This document shows, one piece after another, positions 1-7,556 of a stretch of 12,977 bases of DNA. Each line of letters opens with the position of its first letter. The first letter of the stretch is position 1. Under the pieces are notes generated by a model that saw nothing but the letters and a program-made list of their open reading frames with translations, searched no databases and had not been told where the DNA came from. The DNA comes from Desulfovibrio sp. A2. GTDB taxonomy: Bacteria > Desulfobacterota > Desulfovibrionia > Desulfovibrionales > Desulfovibrionaceae. The translations under genes were made by a program, and so were the position numbers. The DNA is taken from NCBI RefSeq assembly GCF_000226255.1, contig NZ_AGFG01000049.1, positions 1 through 12,977 on the forward strand. The letters are read 5' to 3'.

Positions 1-14
1 CCCCAAAACGTTTT
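1..14 (-). repeat. Edge fragment of an intergenic hairpin repeat
   Basis: The first bases, read on the minus strand, give AAAACGTTTTGGGG, the same box that begins the complete repeat units at 4957 and 7430. The hairpin part would lie outside the window. Bases 28-39 (AAGCCTTGCGAA) recur exactly at 4933-4944, in both cases in the spacer between a minus-oriented and a plus-oriented unit, which supports reading this as the left half of a head-to-head pair. The match is short, so the call is tentative. Confidence 0.4.
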
Positions 15-101
15 ATCAAGGTAATGAAAGCCTTGCGAACACCACCTCGCAAGCTCACGGCGGTCGCCACACCAATCCGCGCCGCCAGCATCCCCTGTGA
101 T

Positions 102-232
102 AAAAAGTTTTGAAAGAGAGAGAGGGGGTGCGGGGGACAGGGAGAAAACTTTTGCGGCAGCCGTTAGGTGAGCGCTTGCGCGAACCTTACGGATGGCGAC
201 CGCAGAGCGAAAAGTTTTCTCCCTCTCCCCCG
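102..232 (+). repeat. Intergenic repeat unit with a ~100-nt hairpin upstream of ilvD
   Basis: The unit has the same order as the other copies: an AAAAAGTTTTG box (102-112), a purine-rich run, a GGGGG-TGC-GGGGG box (124-136), then a hairpin. Arms 131-153 and 210-232 pair at 22 of 23 positions. Unlike the other copies, whose loops are 2 nt, this one has a 56-nt loop (154-209). That loop is itself imperfectly self-complementary: 154-162 against 193-201, with the near-palindrome GAGCGCTTGCGC at 170-181 in the centre. It ends 43 nt before the ilvD start. No run of T follows, so a simple terminator role is unlikely. Confidence 0.7.
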
Positions 233-275
233 CGCTCTCCGCATCCCTAATTCCGACACAATGAGGACGCAGACA

Positions 276-1943
<1,668 letters not shown>

Positions 1944-1969
1944 CCCGCACACCATCTCCTGCCCTTTCA

Positions 1970-2001
1970 CGGCCCGTCGCACCATCCGGTGCGGCGGGCC
2001 G
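1970..2001 (+). terminator. Probable ilvD terminator hairpin
   Basis: Bases 1970-1983 and 1988-2001 form a 14-bp stem with one G-T wobble and an ATCC loop, starting 27 nt after the ilvD stop codon. The stem is strongly GC-rich, but only TTG follows, so the U-tract is poor. It separates ilvD from the metE promoter region. Confidence 0.65.
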
Positions 2002-2052
2002 TTGTGCGTGGTTGCCGTGGATGGACTTTCGGCAAAATCCGCGCGCCCTCGC

Positions 2053-2081
2053 TTGACACTCAATCACTGTATCAGTATTTG
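2053..2081 (+). promoter_or_regulatory. Candidate metE promoter
   Basis: A perfect sigma-70 -35 hexamer TTGACA (2053-2058) is followed after 17 bp by TATTTG (2076-2081), a weak -10 sharing TAT with the consensus. Transcription would start near 2088, about 18 nt before the first helix of the cobalamin riboswitch. The region is locally AT-rich in a very GC-rich window. TGTTAT at 2094-2099 is another possible -10 but has no -35 at the right distance. Confidence 0.6.
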
Positions 2082-2094
2082 CTGATTTAGTGAT
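2063..2094. promoter_or_regulatory. Palindromic operator candidate overlapping the metE promoter
   Basis: A 32-bp inverted repeat is centred on the proposed -10 element. Arms 2064-2075 and 2082-2093 contain TCACT then ATCAG, mirrored by CTGAT then AGTGA; 10 of 12 positions pair, and an A-T pair extends it by one on each side. A protein bound here would cover the -10 region, which fits repression. ArsR-family SahR is a known methionine-cycle regulator in Desulfovibrio and is one candidate; the match to its motif is not verified here. Confidence 0.5.
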
Positions 2095-2104
2095 GTTATC
2101 ATCC

Positions 2105-2242
2105 CCGGGCACGGCAGACCGCTGCATGCTCGGACGTGCAAGGGAAACGGAAACCGGTGCGAATCCGGTACAGGCGCGCTGCCGTGTTCGGGCATGCCGC
2201 CCGCGTCCACCGCCACCGCCATCAGGTGCTCCCCTGCCCGTA
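2105..2242 (+). ncRNA. Cobalamin (B12) riboswitch
   Basis: The conserved core is recognisable: GGGAA at 2142-2146, then the hairpin ACCGG (2153-2157) / CCGGT (2165-2169) enclosing TGCGAAT, followed by a CAGGCGCGCTGCCGTG segment (2171-2186) equivalent to the CTGACGCGCAGCGGT part of the E. coli btuB element. The 3' block TCAGGTGCTCCCCTGCC (2222-2238) matches the family's closing motif. The outer helix closes exactly, with CGGGCA (2106-2111) pairing to TGCCCG (2235-2240). It lies in the leader of metE, a classic target: bound cobalamin is expected to lower expression of the B12-independent enzyme. Confidence 0.85.
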
Positions 2243-2346
2243 CGGGCAACGGGGCTGCCAAGAGCGGCGCACGGGAAGGGCGCGGGCCACGCCCTTGGAC
2301 CACGCGAGGCCCCTCGCAAGGGCGTTCGCGTGGTTACGGGGCCTTT
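2236..2346 (+). promoter_or_regulatory. Expression platform downstream of the riboswitch
   Basis: Several helices here compete. CGGGCA at 2243-2248 duplicates the riboswitch's 5' P1 arm (2106-2111). CGCCCTT (2290-2296) can pair with AAGGGCG (2276-2282), or, as CGCCCTTG (2290-2297), with CAAGGGCG (2317-2324). CCACGCGA (2300-2307) pairs with TCGCGTGG (2326-2333), while AGGCCCC (2307-2313) pairs with GGGGCCT (2338-2344), which is followed by TT. The last two helices cross, so both cannot form as simple nested stems. Transcription attenuation is the likely mode, since the ribosome site (2479-2483) is over 130 nt further on. The mechanism is inferred. Confidence 0.5.
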
Positions 2347-2417
2347 CACCCACCGCCCGTCAGTCGGAAGACGTCCCCTCCGCACCGCCCAAGGCCGCGC
2401 GAACCGGACTCCGGCAT

Positions 2418-2440
2418 GCGCCCGCCCAGTGCACGGGCGC
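2418..2440 (+). other. Small leader hairpin before metE
   Basis: GCGCCCG (2418-2424) pairs with CGGGCGC (2434-2440) around a 9-nt loop. It lies about 40 nt before the metE ribosome site. No further motif is recognisable in 2347-2478, which is GC-rich leader sequence without a credible gene. Confidence 0.4.
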
Positions 2441-2488
2441 GCGCTCGCGAATCGCTCTCACCTGTCTTCACGCATTCCGGAGGTGGCA

Positions 2489-4819
2489 ATGCGTACCCAC
2501 ACCCTTGGTTTTCCGCGCATCGGCGGCAGCCGTGAACTGAAAAAGGCCGTCGAGGACTACTGGAAAGGCGCGGCCACGCGCCAGCAACTGGAGGACACCG
2601 CGCGCGCCATCCGCCTGCGCAACTGGACCCTCCAGCGCGACGCGGGCATCGACGTGGTGCCCGTGGGCGACTTTGCCCTGTACGACCACATCCTGGACGC
2701 CGCCCTGCTGCTGGGCGTGGTGCCCCCGCGCTTCCGCGACGGCGGCGAGCCCCACCCTGCAGACCTCATGTTCCGCATGGCGCGGGGCCAGGGCGGCGAC
2801 CACCCCGTGGCCCCGCTGGAAATGACCAAGTGGTTCGACACCAACTACCACTACCTGGTCCCGGAACTGGACGCGGCCACCACCTTCGCGCCCGACGCCG
2901 CCCCTCTGCTGGCCCAGATCGACGAGGCGCTGGCGGCGGGCTTCACCCCCAAGGCGGTACTGCCCGGCCCCATGACCTTTCTGTGGCTGTCCAAGCGCGT
3001 GGACGGCGGCACCCGCTGGTCGCTGCTGCCCGCCCTGCTCGACGCCTACGGCGCGCTGCTGCGGCAGGTGGCCGCCCGCTGCCCGCTGATCCAGTTGGAC
3101 GAGCCCATCCTGTCGCTGGATCTGCCGGAGGACATCCGCTCGCGCTTCGTGCCCGCCTATGCCCGGCTGCGCGTGGCCGTGCCGGACGCCACCCTGCTGC
3201 TGGCCAGCTACTTCGCCCCGGTGGGCGACAATCTGCCCGTGGCGCTGTCCCTCCCTGTGGACGTGCTGCACCTGGACCTGGTGCGCGGGCCGGAAGACCT
3301 GGCCCCCGCGCTGGACATCCTGGCCCGCGCGGCCCGGAAACCGACGGGCGACCCCGCGTTGCCGCAATCCGGCATTGCGCTTTCCTTGGGCGTGGTCAAC
3401 GGCCGTAATGTCTGGCGCGTGGATGCCGACTCCGCCGCCGCGCCGGTGCGCGCCGCCGTGGCCGCTCTTGGCCCGGACCGGGTGTGGGTCGCCCCGTCCT
3501 GCTCGCTGCTGCACAGCCCCGTGGACCTCGACGCAGAAACCGGACTGGACCCGGAAGTGGCGCAATGGCTGGCCTTTGCCAAACAGAAATGCGCCGAGGT
3601 GCGCCTGGTGGCCGACATGTGCGACCTGAACGGCCGCGCCGACGCGCCGGAAACCGCCGCCGCCCTGGCCCGCAACCGGGCCGCCTTGGCCGCCCGCGCC
3701 GCAAGCCCGGCCATCCACGACCCGGCCGTGGCCGTACGCGTGGGCACCGTCACCCCGGAAATGGGCTGGCGCGCCACGCCCTACACCGCCCGCATCGCCG
3801 CCCAGCGCGCCGCGTTGCGCCTGCCCGTGCTGCCCACCACCACCATCGGCTCGTTCCCACAGACAGCCGACATCCGCGCGCAACGCCGCAAGCTGCGCAC
3901 CGGCCAGATCACCGAGGCCCAGTACGACGCCGCCATGCGCGAGGCCATCGCCACCGCCATCCGCGAGCAGGAGGCCCTGGGGCTGGACGTGCTGGTGCAC
4001 GGCGAGCCGGAGCGCAACGACATGGTGGAATACTTCGGCGAACAGCTGCGCGGGTTCTGCATCACCGCCAACGGCTGGGTGCAGAGCTACGGCACCCGTT
4101 GCGTCAAGCCGCCCCTGCTTTACGGCGACGTCTCGCGCCCCGGCCCCATGACCGTGCGCTGGATCACACATGCCCAGTCGCTGACCCAAAAGCCGGTCAA
4201 GGGCATGCTCACAGGCCCGGTCACCATCGCCTGCTGGAGCTTCGTGCGCGACGACGTGCCCCGGCCCGTGGTGTTCCGCCAGTTGGCACTGGCCATCCGC
4301 GACGAGGTGGCAGACCTGGAGGCCGCAGGCATCGGCGTCATCCAGATCGACGAGCCCGCCCTGCGCGAGGGGCTGCCCCTGCGCCGCGCCGCCCACGCCG
4401 CCTACCTGGATGCCGCCGTGGGCGCGTTCCGCCTGGCCTCGTCCGGCGTGCGCGACGCCACCCAGATCCACACCCACATGTGCTACTGCGACTTCCACGA
4501 CATCATCGACCACGTTGCCGCCCTGGACGCCGACGTCATCAGTCTGGAAGCCAGCCGCAGCCGCATGGAACTGCTGGATGTCTTCGCCACCCACGCCTAC
4601 CCCAACGATGTCGGCCCCGGCGTGTACGACATCCACAGCCCGCGCGTGCCCTCCATCGACGAAATGGAAACCCTGCTCCGCGCCGCCACCCGCGTTCTGC
4701 CCCTGGACCGGCTGTGGGCCAACCCCGACTGCGGCCTGAAAACCCGCGACTGGCCCGAAACCCGCGCCAGCCTCGCCCACCTCGTGGCCGCCGCCGCACG
4801 GGTGCGGGGCAACGCCTGA
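2489..4819 (+). CDS. metE: Cobalamin-independent methionine synthase (MetE)
   Basis: MetE transfers the methyl group of 5-methyltetrahydrofolate (polyglutamate) to homocysteine, giving methionine without B12. The 776-residue product is near the family's usual 750-770. The N-terminal half begins with the family signature TLGFPRIGGSRELK; the C-terminal barrel carries I453-G454-S455 of the homocysteine-binding loop and the complete zinc set H663, C665, E687, C748. All of these are offset by exactly 22 from E. coli H641, C643, E665, C726, so the enzyme looks intact. The ATG at 2489 follows GGAGG (2479-2483) with 5 nt spacing and begins at the family N-terminus; an in-frame start at 2090 would translate the riboswitch and is rejected. 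Control is by the cobalamin riboswitch and probably the upstream operator. A perfect hairpin lies 23 nt after the stop. Confidence 0.97.
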   Translation: MRTHTLGFPRIGGSRELKKAVEDYWKGAATRQQLEDTARAIRLRNWTLQRDAGIDVVPVGDFALYDHILDAALLLGVVPPRFRDGGEPHPADLMFRMARGQGGDHPVAPLEMTKWFDTNYHYLVPELDAATTFAPDAAPLLAQIDEALAAGFTPKAVLPGPMTFLWLSKRVDGGTRWSLLPALLDAYGALLRQVAARCPLIQLDEPILSLDLPEDIRSRFVPAYARLRVAVPDATLLLASYFAPVGDNLPVALSLPVDVLHLDLVRGPEDLAPALDILARAARKPTGDPALPQSGIALSLGVVNGRNVWRVDADSAAAPVRAAVAALGPDRVWVAPSCSLLHSPVDLDAETGLDPEVAQWLAFAKQKCAEVRLVADMCDLNGRADAPETAAALARNRAALAARAASPAIHDPAVAVRVGTVTPEMGWRATPYTARIAAQRAALRLPVLPTTTIGSFPQTADIRAQRRKLRTGQITEAQYDAAMREAIATAIREQEALGLDVLVHGEPERNDMVEYFGEQLRGFCITANGWVQSYGTRCVKPPLLYGDVSRPGPMTVRWITHAQSLTQKPVKGMLTGPVTIACWSFVRDDVPRPVVFRQLALAIRDEVADLEAAGIGVIQIDEPALREGLPLRRAAHAAYLDAAVGAFRLASSGVRDATQIHTHMCYCDFHDIIDHVAALDADVISLEASRSRMELLDVFATHAYPNDVGPGVYDIHSPRVPSIDEMETLLRAATRVLPLDRLWANPDCGLKTRDWPETRASLAHLVAAAARVRGNA

Positions 4820-4842
4820 TCAAAGGAACTTGTTGAACTCAA

Positions 4843-4913
4843 CCGGGGGAAGGAACCTTTTGTAAAAGGTTCCTTCCCCCGGACCCCCTACCTCCCAAAC
4901 TTTTTAATTGGGG
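4843..4913 (-). repeat. Intergenic hairpin repeat unit (minus orientation); may end metE
   Basis: The arms 4843-4861 and 4864-4882 are perfectly complementary over 19 bp with only GT between them. Read on the minus strand the unit is CCCCAATT plus AAAAAGTTT, a purine run, GGGGG-TCC-GGGGG, then the hairpin: the same order as the copies at 4957 and 7430. It follows metE by 23 nt, so the stem may end metE transcription, but no T-run follows directly on the + strand; the nearest is CTTTTT at 4900-4905. Confidence 0.75.
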
Positions 4914-4956
4914 TGGTATGCGCATTGCGGATAAGCCTTGCGAAATCCCGTGGAGC

Positions 4957-5042
4957 CCCCAATTGAAACGTTTTGTGGGAAGGGGTGGGGGTCCGGGGGC
5001 GGGGAAACCCACTTTTGGAAAAGTGGGTTTCCCCGCCCCCGG
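4957..5042 (+). repeat. Intergenic hairpin repeat unit (plus orientation)
   Basis: The unit starts with CCCCAATTGAAACGTTTT (4957-4974), continues through G-rich sequence with GGGGG-TCC-GGGGG (4987-4999) and ends in a hairpin whose arms 4993-5016 and 5019-5042 are perfectly complementary over 24 bp with GG between. It mirrors the unit at 4843-4913 across a 43-nt spacer (4914-4956) holding AAGCCTTGCGAA, so the pair forms a head-to-head composite element. Bases 4977-5004 contain five runs of three or more G with loops of 1-3 nt, a canonical G-quadruplex motif overlapping the 5' arm. Confidence 0.8.
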
Positions 5043-5095
5043 TTCCTTCCTCCTCTCCCTACCTCCCCATCTCCCACTCTCCCCCACACCCTTTT
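5043..5095. other. Polypyrimidine tract without G
   Basis: Fifty-three bases directly after the repeat hairpin are C and T with only five A and no G. It is non-coding. In a leader it would stay unstructured, and it could be a Rho-accessible or triplex-prone stretch; no function is shown. From 5096 to the methyltransferase start at 5159 I see only its ribosome site and no convincing promoter. Confidence 0.5.
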
Positions 5096-5158
5096 CGCGC
5101 GGTGGGTCTTGGCGTATGGTGCGCGCAAAGCGGGACGTCCAACGATACGGGGAGGCGC

Positions 5159-5956
5159 ATGAACCAGCGGTGGGACGCGGACACGGTGCGGGGCTACATG
5201 CAGTGGCTGGAGACGCCCATGGGGGCGTTTGCCGTGCGGCACGAGCAGCGGCTGCTGCACCACCTGGTGTCTGGCTGGCCCCGACGCGGGCACACCCTGC
5301 TGGAGGTGGGCTGCGGCCCGGGGGTATTCCTGGAATCGTTCTGGGAGGCGGGGTTCGACGTCACGGGACTGGACAGCAGCGAGGCCATGCTGGAGGCCGC
5401 GCGCGAACGCATGAACTGCCGGGCGGACTTCCACCTGGGCGTGGCGGACCACCTACCCTTTGACGACGACGCCTTCGACTACGTTGCCCTGCTGACCAGC
5501 CTGGAATTCATGCCCGACCCGGCGGCTGCCCTGGCCGAGGCGTTCCGGGTGGCCTCGCGCGGGGTGCTGGTGGGCTTTCTGAACCGGATTTCGCCATACT
5601 ATCCCACCCACGGCATGCCGGCGCCGGGGCTGCGCGGCTCGCTGCTGCGGCAGGCGCGCTGGTTCAGCGTGGGGTCCATGTACGCGCTGGTGCGCGCCAC
5701 AGGGGTGCCGTGCTCCATCACCATGCGCTCGGTGCTGCACGGCCCGGCGTGCACCTGGCGCGAATCGCGCCTGTTCGAAATGCTGAACGGCTGGATCAGC
5801 CTTTCGCCGTTCGGGGCATACGTGGGCATGCGCATGGACTTCGGCCGCCGCATGCCGGTCACCCCGCTGATGCTGCGCACCGGCAAGGCCGTGGTCTCTC
5901 CTGGCCGACAGCCCGCCACGGGCGGATACTCCTGCCGCGAAAAGCACGCCGGATAG
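5159..5956 (+). CDS. Class I SAM-dependent methyltransferase, substrate unknown
   Basis: The 265-residue product is a Rossmann-fold methyltransferase of the UbiE/Methyltransf_11 type. LLEVGCGPGV (47-56) is the glycine-rich SAM-binding motif I; VTGLDSS with Asp72 is the acidic residue that holds the ribose hydroxyls; LPFDDDAFDYVALLTSLEFMPDP (99-121) covers motifs around the end of strand 4 and the post-motif helix. The C-terminal third (about 135-265) has no motif I recognise and probably defines the substrate. No signal peptide or membrane segment is evident. The ATG at 5159 follows GGGGAGG (5149-5155) at an unusually short 3 nt; no better in-frame start exists. It lies alone between repeats and the hisS promoter, so context gives no clue to its target. 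Methyltransferase is firm; anything more specific would be a guess. Confidence 0.88.
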   Translation: MNQRWDADTVRGYMQWLETPMGAFAVRHEQRLLHHLVSGWPRRGHTLLEVGCGPGVFLESFWEAGFDVTGLDSSEAMLEAARERMNCRADFHLGVADHLPFDDDAFDYVALLTSLEFMPDPAAALAEAFRVASRGVLVGFLNRISPYYPTHGMPAPGLRGSLLRQARWFSVGSMYALVRATGVPCSITMRSVLHGPACTWRESRLFEMLNGWISLSPFGAYVGMRMDFGRRMPVTPLMLRTGKAVVSPGRQPATGGYSCREKHAG

Positions 5957-5962
5957 CCTCCC

Positions 5963-5979
5963 CGCGCCCTTGCGGCGCG
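5963..5979 (+). terminator. Weak hairpin after the methyltransferase gene
   Basis: CGCGCC (5963-5968) pairs with GGCGCG (5974-5979) around a CTTGC loop, 6 nt past the stop codon. The stem is short and no immediate T-run follows, although ATTTTGAC comes about 15 nt later. It may reduce read-through into hisS. Confidence 0.3.
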
Positions 5980-5998
5980 CGCGTGACATTCGACGATT

Positions 5999-6027
5999 TT
6001 GACAATACCCGCCCATTGGACTATCCA
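5999..6027 (+). promoter_or_regulatory. Candidate hisS promoter
   Basis: TTGACA (5999-6004) is a perfect -35 hexamer, followed after 17 bp by TATCCA (6022-6027), which keeps the TAT of the -10 consensus. Transcription would begin near 6034 and give a leader of about 70 nt before hisS. Confidence 0.55.
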
Positions 6028-6042
6028 TGGCTGTTTCCGCAC

Positions 6043-6080
6043 CGGCGGGGCGCGGCGTGGAGTTCGCACGCCCCCTGCCG
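6043..6080 (+). other. Stable hairpin in the hisS leader
   Basis: Arms 6043-6050 and 6073-6080 pair over 8 bp with one G-T wobble. After a 3-nt bulge (6051-6053), GGCGTG (6054-6059) pairs with CACGCC (6067-6072) around GAGTTCG. The 14-bp structure fills most of the leader between the candidate promoter and the ribosome site at 6096-6100. No T-box motif is recognisable. Its role is unknown. Confidence 0.5.
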
Positions 6081-6106
6081 CGCAAGCCTGCATCCGGAAG
6101 CGAGCC

Positions 6107-7402
6107 ATGAGCACCAACAATTCCGACAAGACCGCCGCCGACAAGACCACGCAAAAGGGTACGGGCGACAAGGTGGGCACCATCAAGGGGTTCGCCGACA
6201 TGTTCAGCCCCGACAGCGACGTGTTCACCTTCATGGAGAACACCGCCCGCGAGGTGTTCGGCCGCTACGGCTACACCGAGCTGCGCACCCCGCTGCTGGA
6301 GCGCACCGAACTGTTCTGCCGTTCCATCGGCACCGAGACCGACGTGGTGCAGAAGGAAATGTACACCTTCCCCGACCGCAAGGGCCGCTCGCTCACCCTG
6401 CGCCCCGAAGCCACGGCGGGCGTCATGCGCGCCTTCATCGACGCGGGTCGTCACGCTCAGGAGCCGGTTTCCAAGCTGTTCACCACCGGCCCCATGTTCC
6501 GCTACGAGCGCCCGCAGAAGGGCCGCATGCGCCAGTTCCACCAGATTAACTGCGAATGCCTTGGCCCGCAGGAGCCGCAGGCCGACGCCGAACTGGTGCT
6601 GATGCTCATGACCTTCCTGGGCCAGCTGGGGCTGACCGACCTTTCGCTGCAGGTGAACTCGCTGGGCTGCCGCGAATGCCGCCCGGTGTACCGGGCCGCG
6701 CTGCGCGACTTTCTCGATTCCATCGACCGCGAGGCCCTGTGCGAGGACTGCCGCCGCCGCATCGACACCAACCCGCTGCGGGTGCTGGACTGCAAGGTGC
6801 CCACCTGCCGCGAGCTGACCGCCGACGCCCCGCGCATCATCGACCACAACTGCCCGGAATGCCGCACCCACTTCGATACGGTGCTGCGGCTGTTCGACGC
6901 CGCGCGGCTTCCCTACGTGCTCACCCCTCGCCTGGTGCGCGGGCTGGACTACTACAACCGCACCACCTTCGAGGTGGTGTCCGGCTCCATCGGCGCGCAG
7001 TCGTCGGTGGCGGGCGGCGGCCGCTATGACGGTCTGGTGGCCCAGCTGGGCGGCCCGGACGTGCCCGGCGTGGGCTTTGCCTGCGGCATGGAGCGCCTTG
7101 CCCTGATGATGCCCGCGCTGGAGAAAAAACGGCCCGACTTCTATATCGCCGTGCTGGACCCGGCCGCCTCGGATGCGGCCATGCTGCTGGCGCAGGACCT
7201 GCGCGCGGGGGGCAGGGTGGGCGAGGTGTCCTTTGCCGCGCGCTCCATCAAGAGCCAGATGCGCCAGGCCGGTCGCACCGGCGCGCGCGTGGCCCTGCTG
7301 CTGGGCGGCGACGAGCTGGCCGGCGGCACCGTGGTCATCAAGGACATGGACAGCGGCGAGCAGCGCAGCGTGCCGCAGGGTGAGGCCGTGAGCCACGTAT
7401 AG
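6107..7402 (+). CDS. hisS: Histidine--tRNA ligase (HisRS)
   Basis: HisRS is a class II synthetase that activates histidine with ATP and charges tRNA-His in the cytosol. The 431-residue length is typical. Class II motif 2 appears as FRYERPQKGRMRQFHQ from F131; the histidine-specific loop LVRGLDYY is at 276-283; motif 3, GVGFACGMERLALMM, places Met328-Glu329-Arg330. LRPEAT lies before motif 2, and the last ~90 residues are the anticodon-binding domain. The insertion region between motif 2 and the histidine loop has four cysteine pairs (C188/191, C212/215, C229/234, C249/252), suggesting a metal site. The ATG at 6107 follows GGAAG (6096-6100) with 6 nt spacing and gives a polar ~22-residue N-terminal extension before the usual fold; GTG at 6174 is a weaker alternative. 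A repeat unit separates it from aspS. Confidence 0.95.
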   Translation: MSTNNSDKTAADKTTQKGTGDKVGTIKGFADMFSPDSDVFTFMENTAREVFGRYGYTELRTPLLERTELFCRSIGTETDVVQKEMYTFPDRKGRSLTLRPEATAGVMRAFIDAGRHAQEPVSKLFTTGPMFRYERPQKGRMRQFHQINCECLGPQEPQADAELVLMLMTFLGQLGLTDLSLQVNSLGCRECRPVYRAALRDFLDSIDREALCEDCRRRIDTNPLRVLDCKVPTCRELTADAPRIIDHNCPECRTHFDTVLRLFDAARLPYVLTPRLVRGLDYYNRTTFEVVSGSIGAQSSVAGGGRYDGLVAQLGGPDVPGVGFACGMERLALMMPALEKKRPDFYIAVLDPAASDAAMLLAQDLRAGGRVGEVSFAARSIKSQMRQAGRTGARVALLLGGDELAGGTVVIKDMDSGEQRSVPQGEAVSHV

Positions 7403-7429
7403 TGCGGTGGCCAACGGCGGTCAGCACTA

Positions 7430-7497
7430 CCCCTTTTGAAACGTTTGGGGGGGAGGGGTCCGGGGAGGGAGACCCTTTCCAAAGGGTCCCCTCCCCG
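7430..7497 (+). repeat. Intergenic hairpin repeat unit between hisS and aspS
   Basis: CCCCTTTTGAAACGTTT (7430-7446) leads into a G-rich stretch with GGGG-TCC-GGGG (7455-7465) and a hairpin. Arms 7461-7478 and 7481-7497 form 17 bp with one bulged A (7470) and CC between. Bases 7447-7469 read G7, A, G4, TCC, G4, A, G3, a canonical G-quadruplex motif sharing bases with the hairpin's 5' arm. The unit starts 28 nt after the hisS stop and ends 59 nt before aspS. CTCTTTCT follows, so partial termination is possible. Nothing else is recognisable in 7403-7556 apart from the aspS ribosome site. Confidence 0.75.
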
Positions 7498-7556
7498 ATA
7501 CTCTTTCTGCCTATTTACGACTTGTCATCCTCGGGAAACATCCAAAGGAACCGTTC

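Noticed and set aside
168..275. Longer ilvD start at 168 or 261
   Set aside because: It would translate through the leader hairpin. The ATG at 276 has a well-placed TGAGGA site and gives the normal family N-terminus.
1..275. Possible CRISPR array or tRNA in the leader
   Set aside because: There are no regularly spaced direct repeats and no cloverleaf; the repeated sequence is explained by the hairpin repeat family.
2090..2488. N-terminal extension of MetE from 2090
   Set aside because: This stretch is the cobalamin riboswitch and its platform; the open frame reflects high GC. GGAGG sits 5 nt before the ATG at 2489.
2468..4780. 770-codon open frame on the minus strand opposite metE
   Set aside because: It mirrors metE codon structure, is rich in Gly, His, Val and Gln with no motif, and metE is intact with all active-site residues.
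3484..4836. 450-codon + strand frame within metE
   Set aside because: Its product is dominated by Arg, Pro and His, the usual result of shifting a GC-rich gene by one frame.
6034..6106. T-box or histidine leader peptide before hisS
   Set aside because: No T-box sequence, no run of His codons and no terminator/antiterminator pair is visible, only one hairpin.
5453..7414. 653-codon minus-strand open frame across the methyltransferase and hisS
   Set aside because: It is an artefact of GC-rich codon bias in the opposite strand; composition is biased and no domain is visible.
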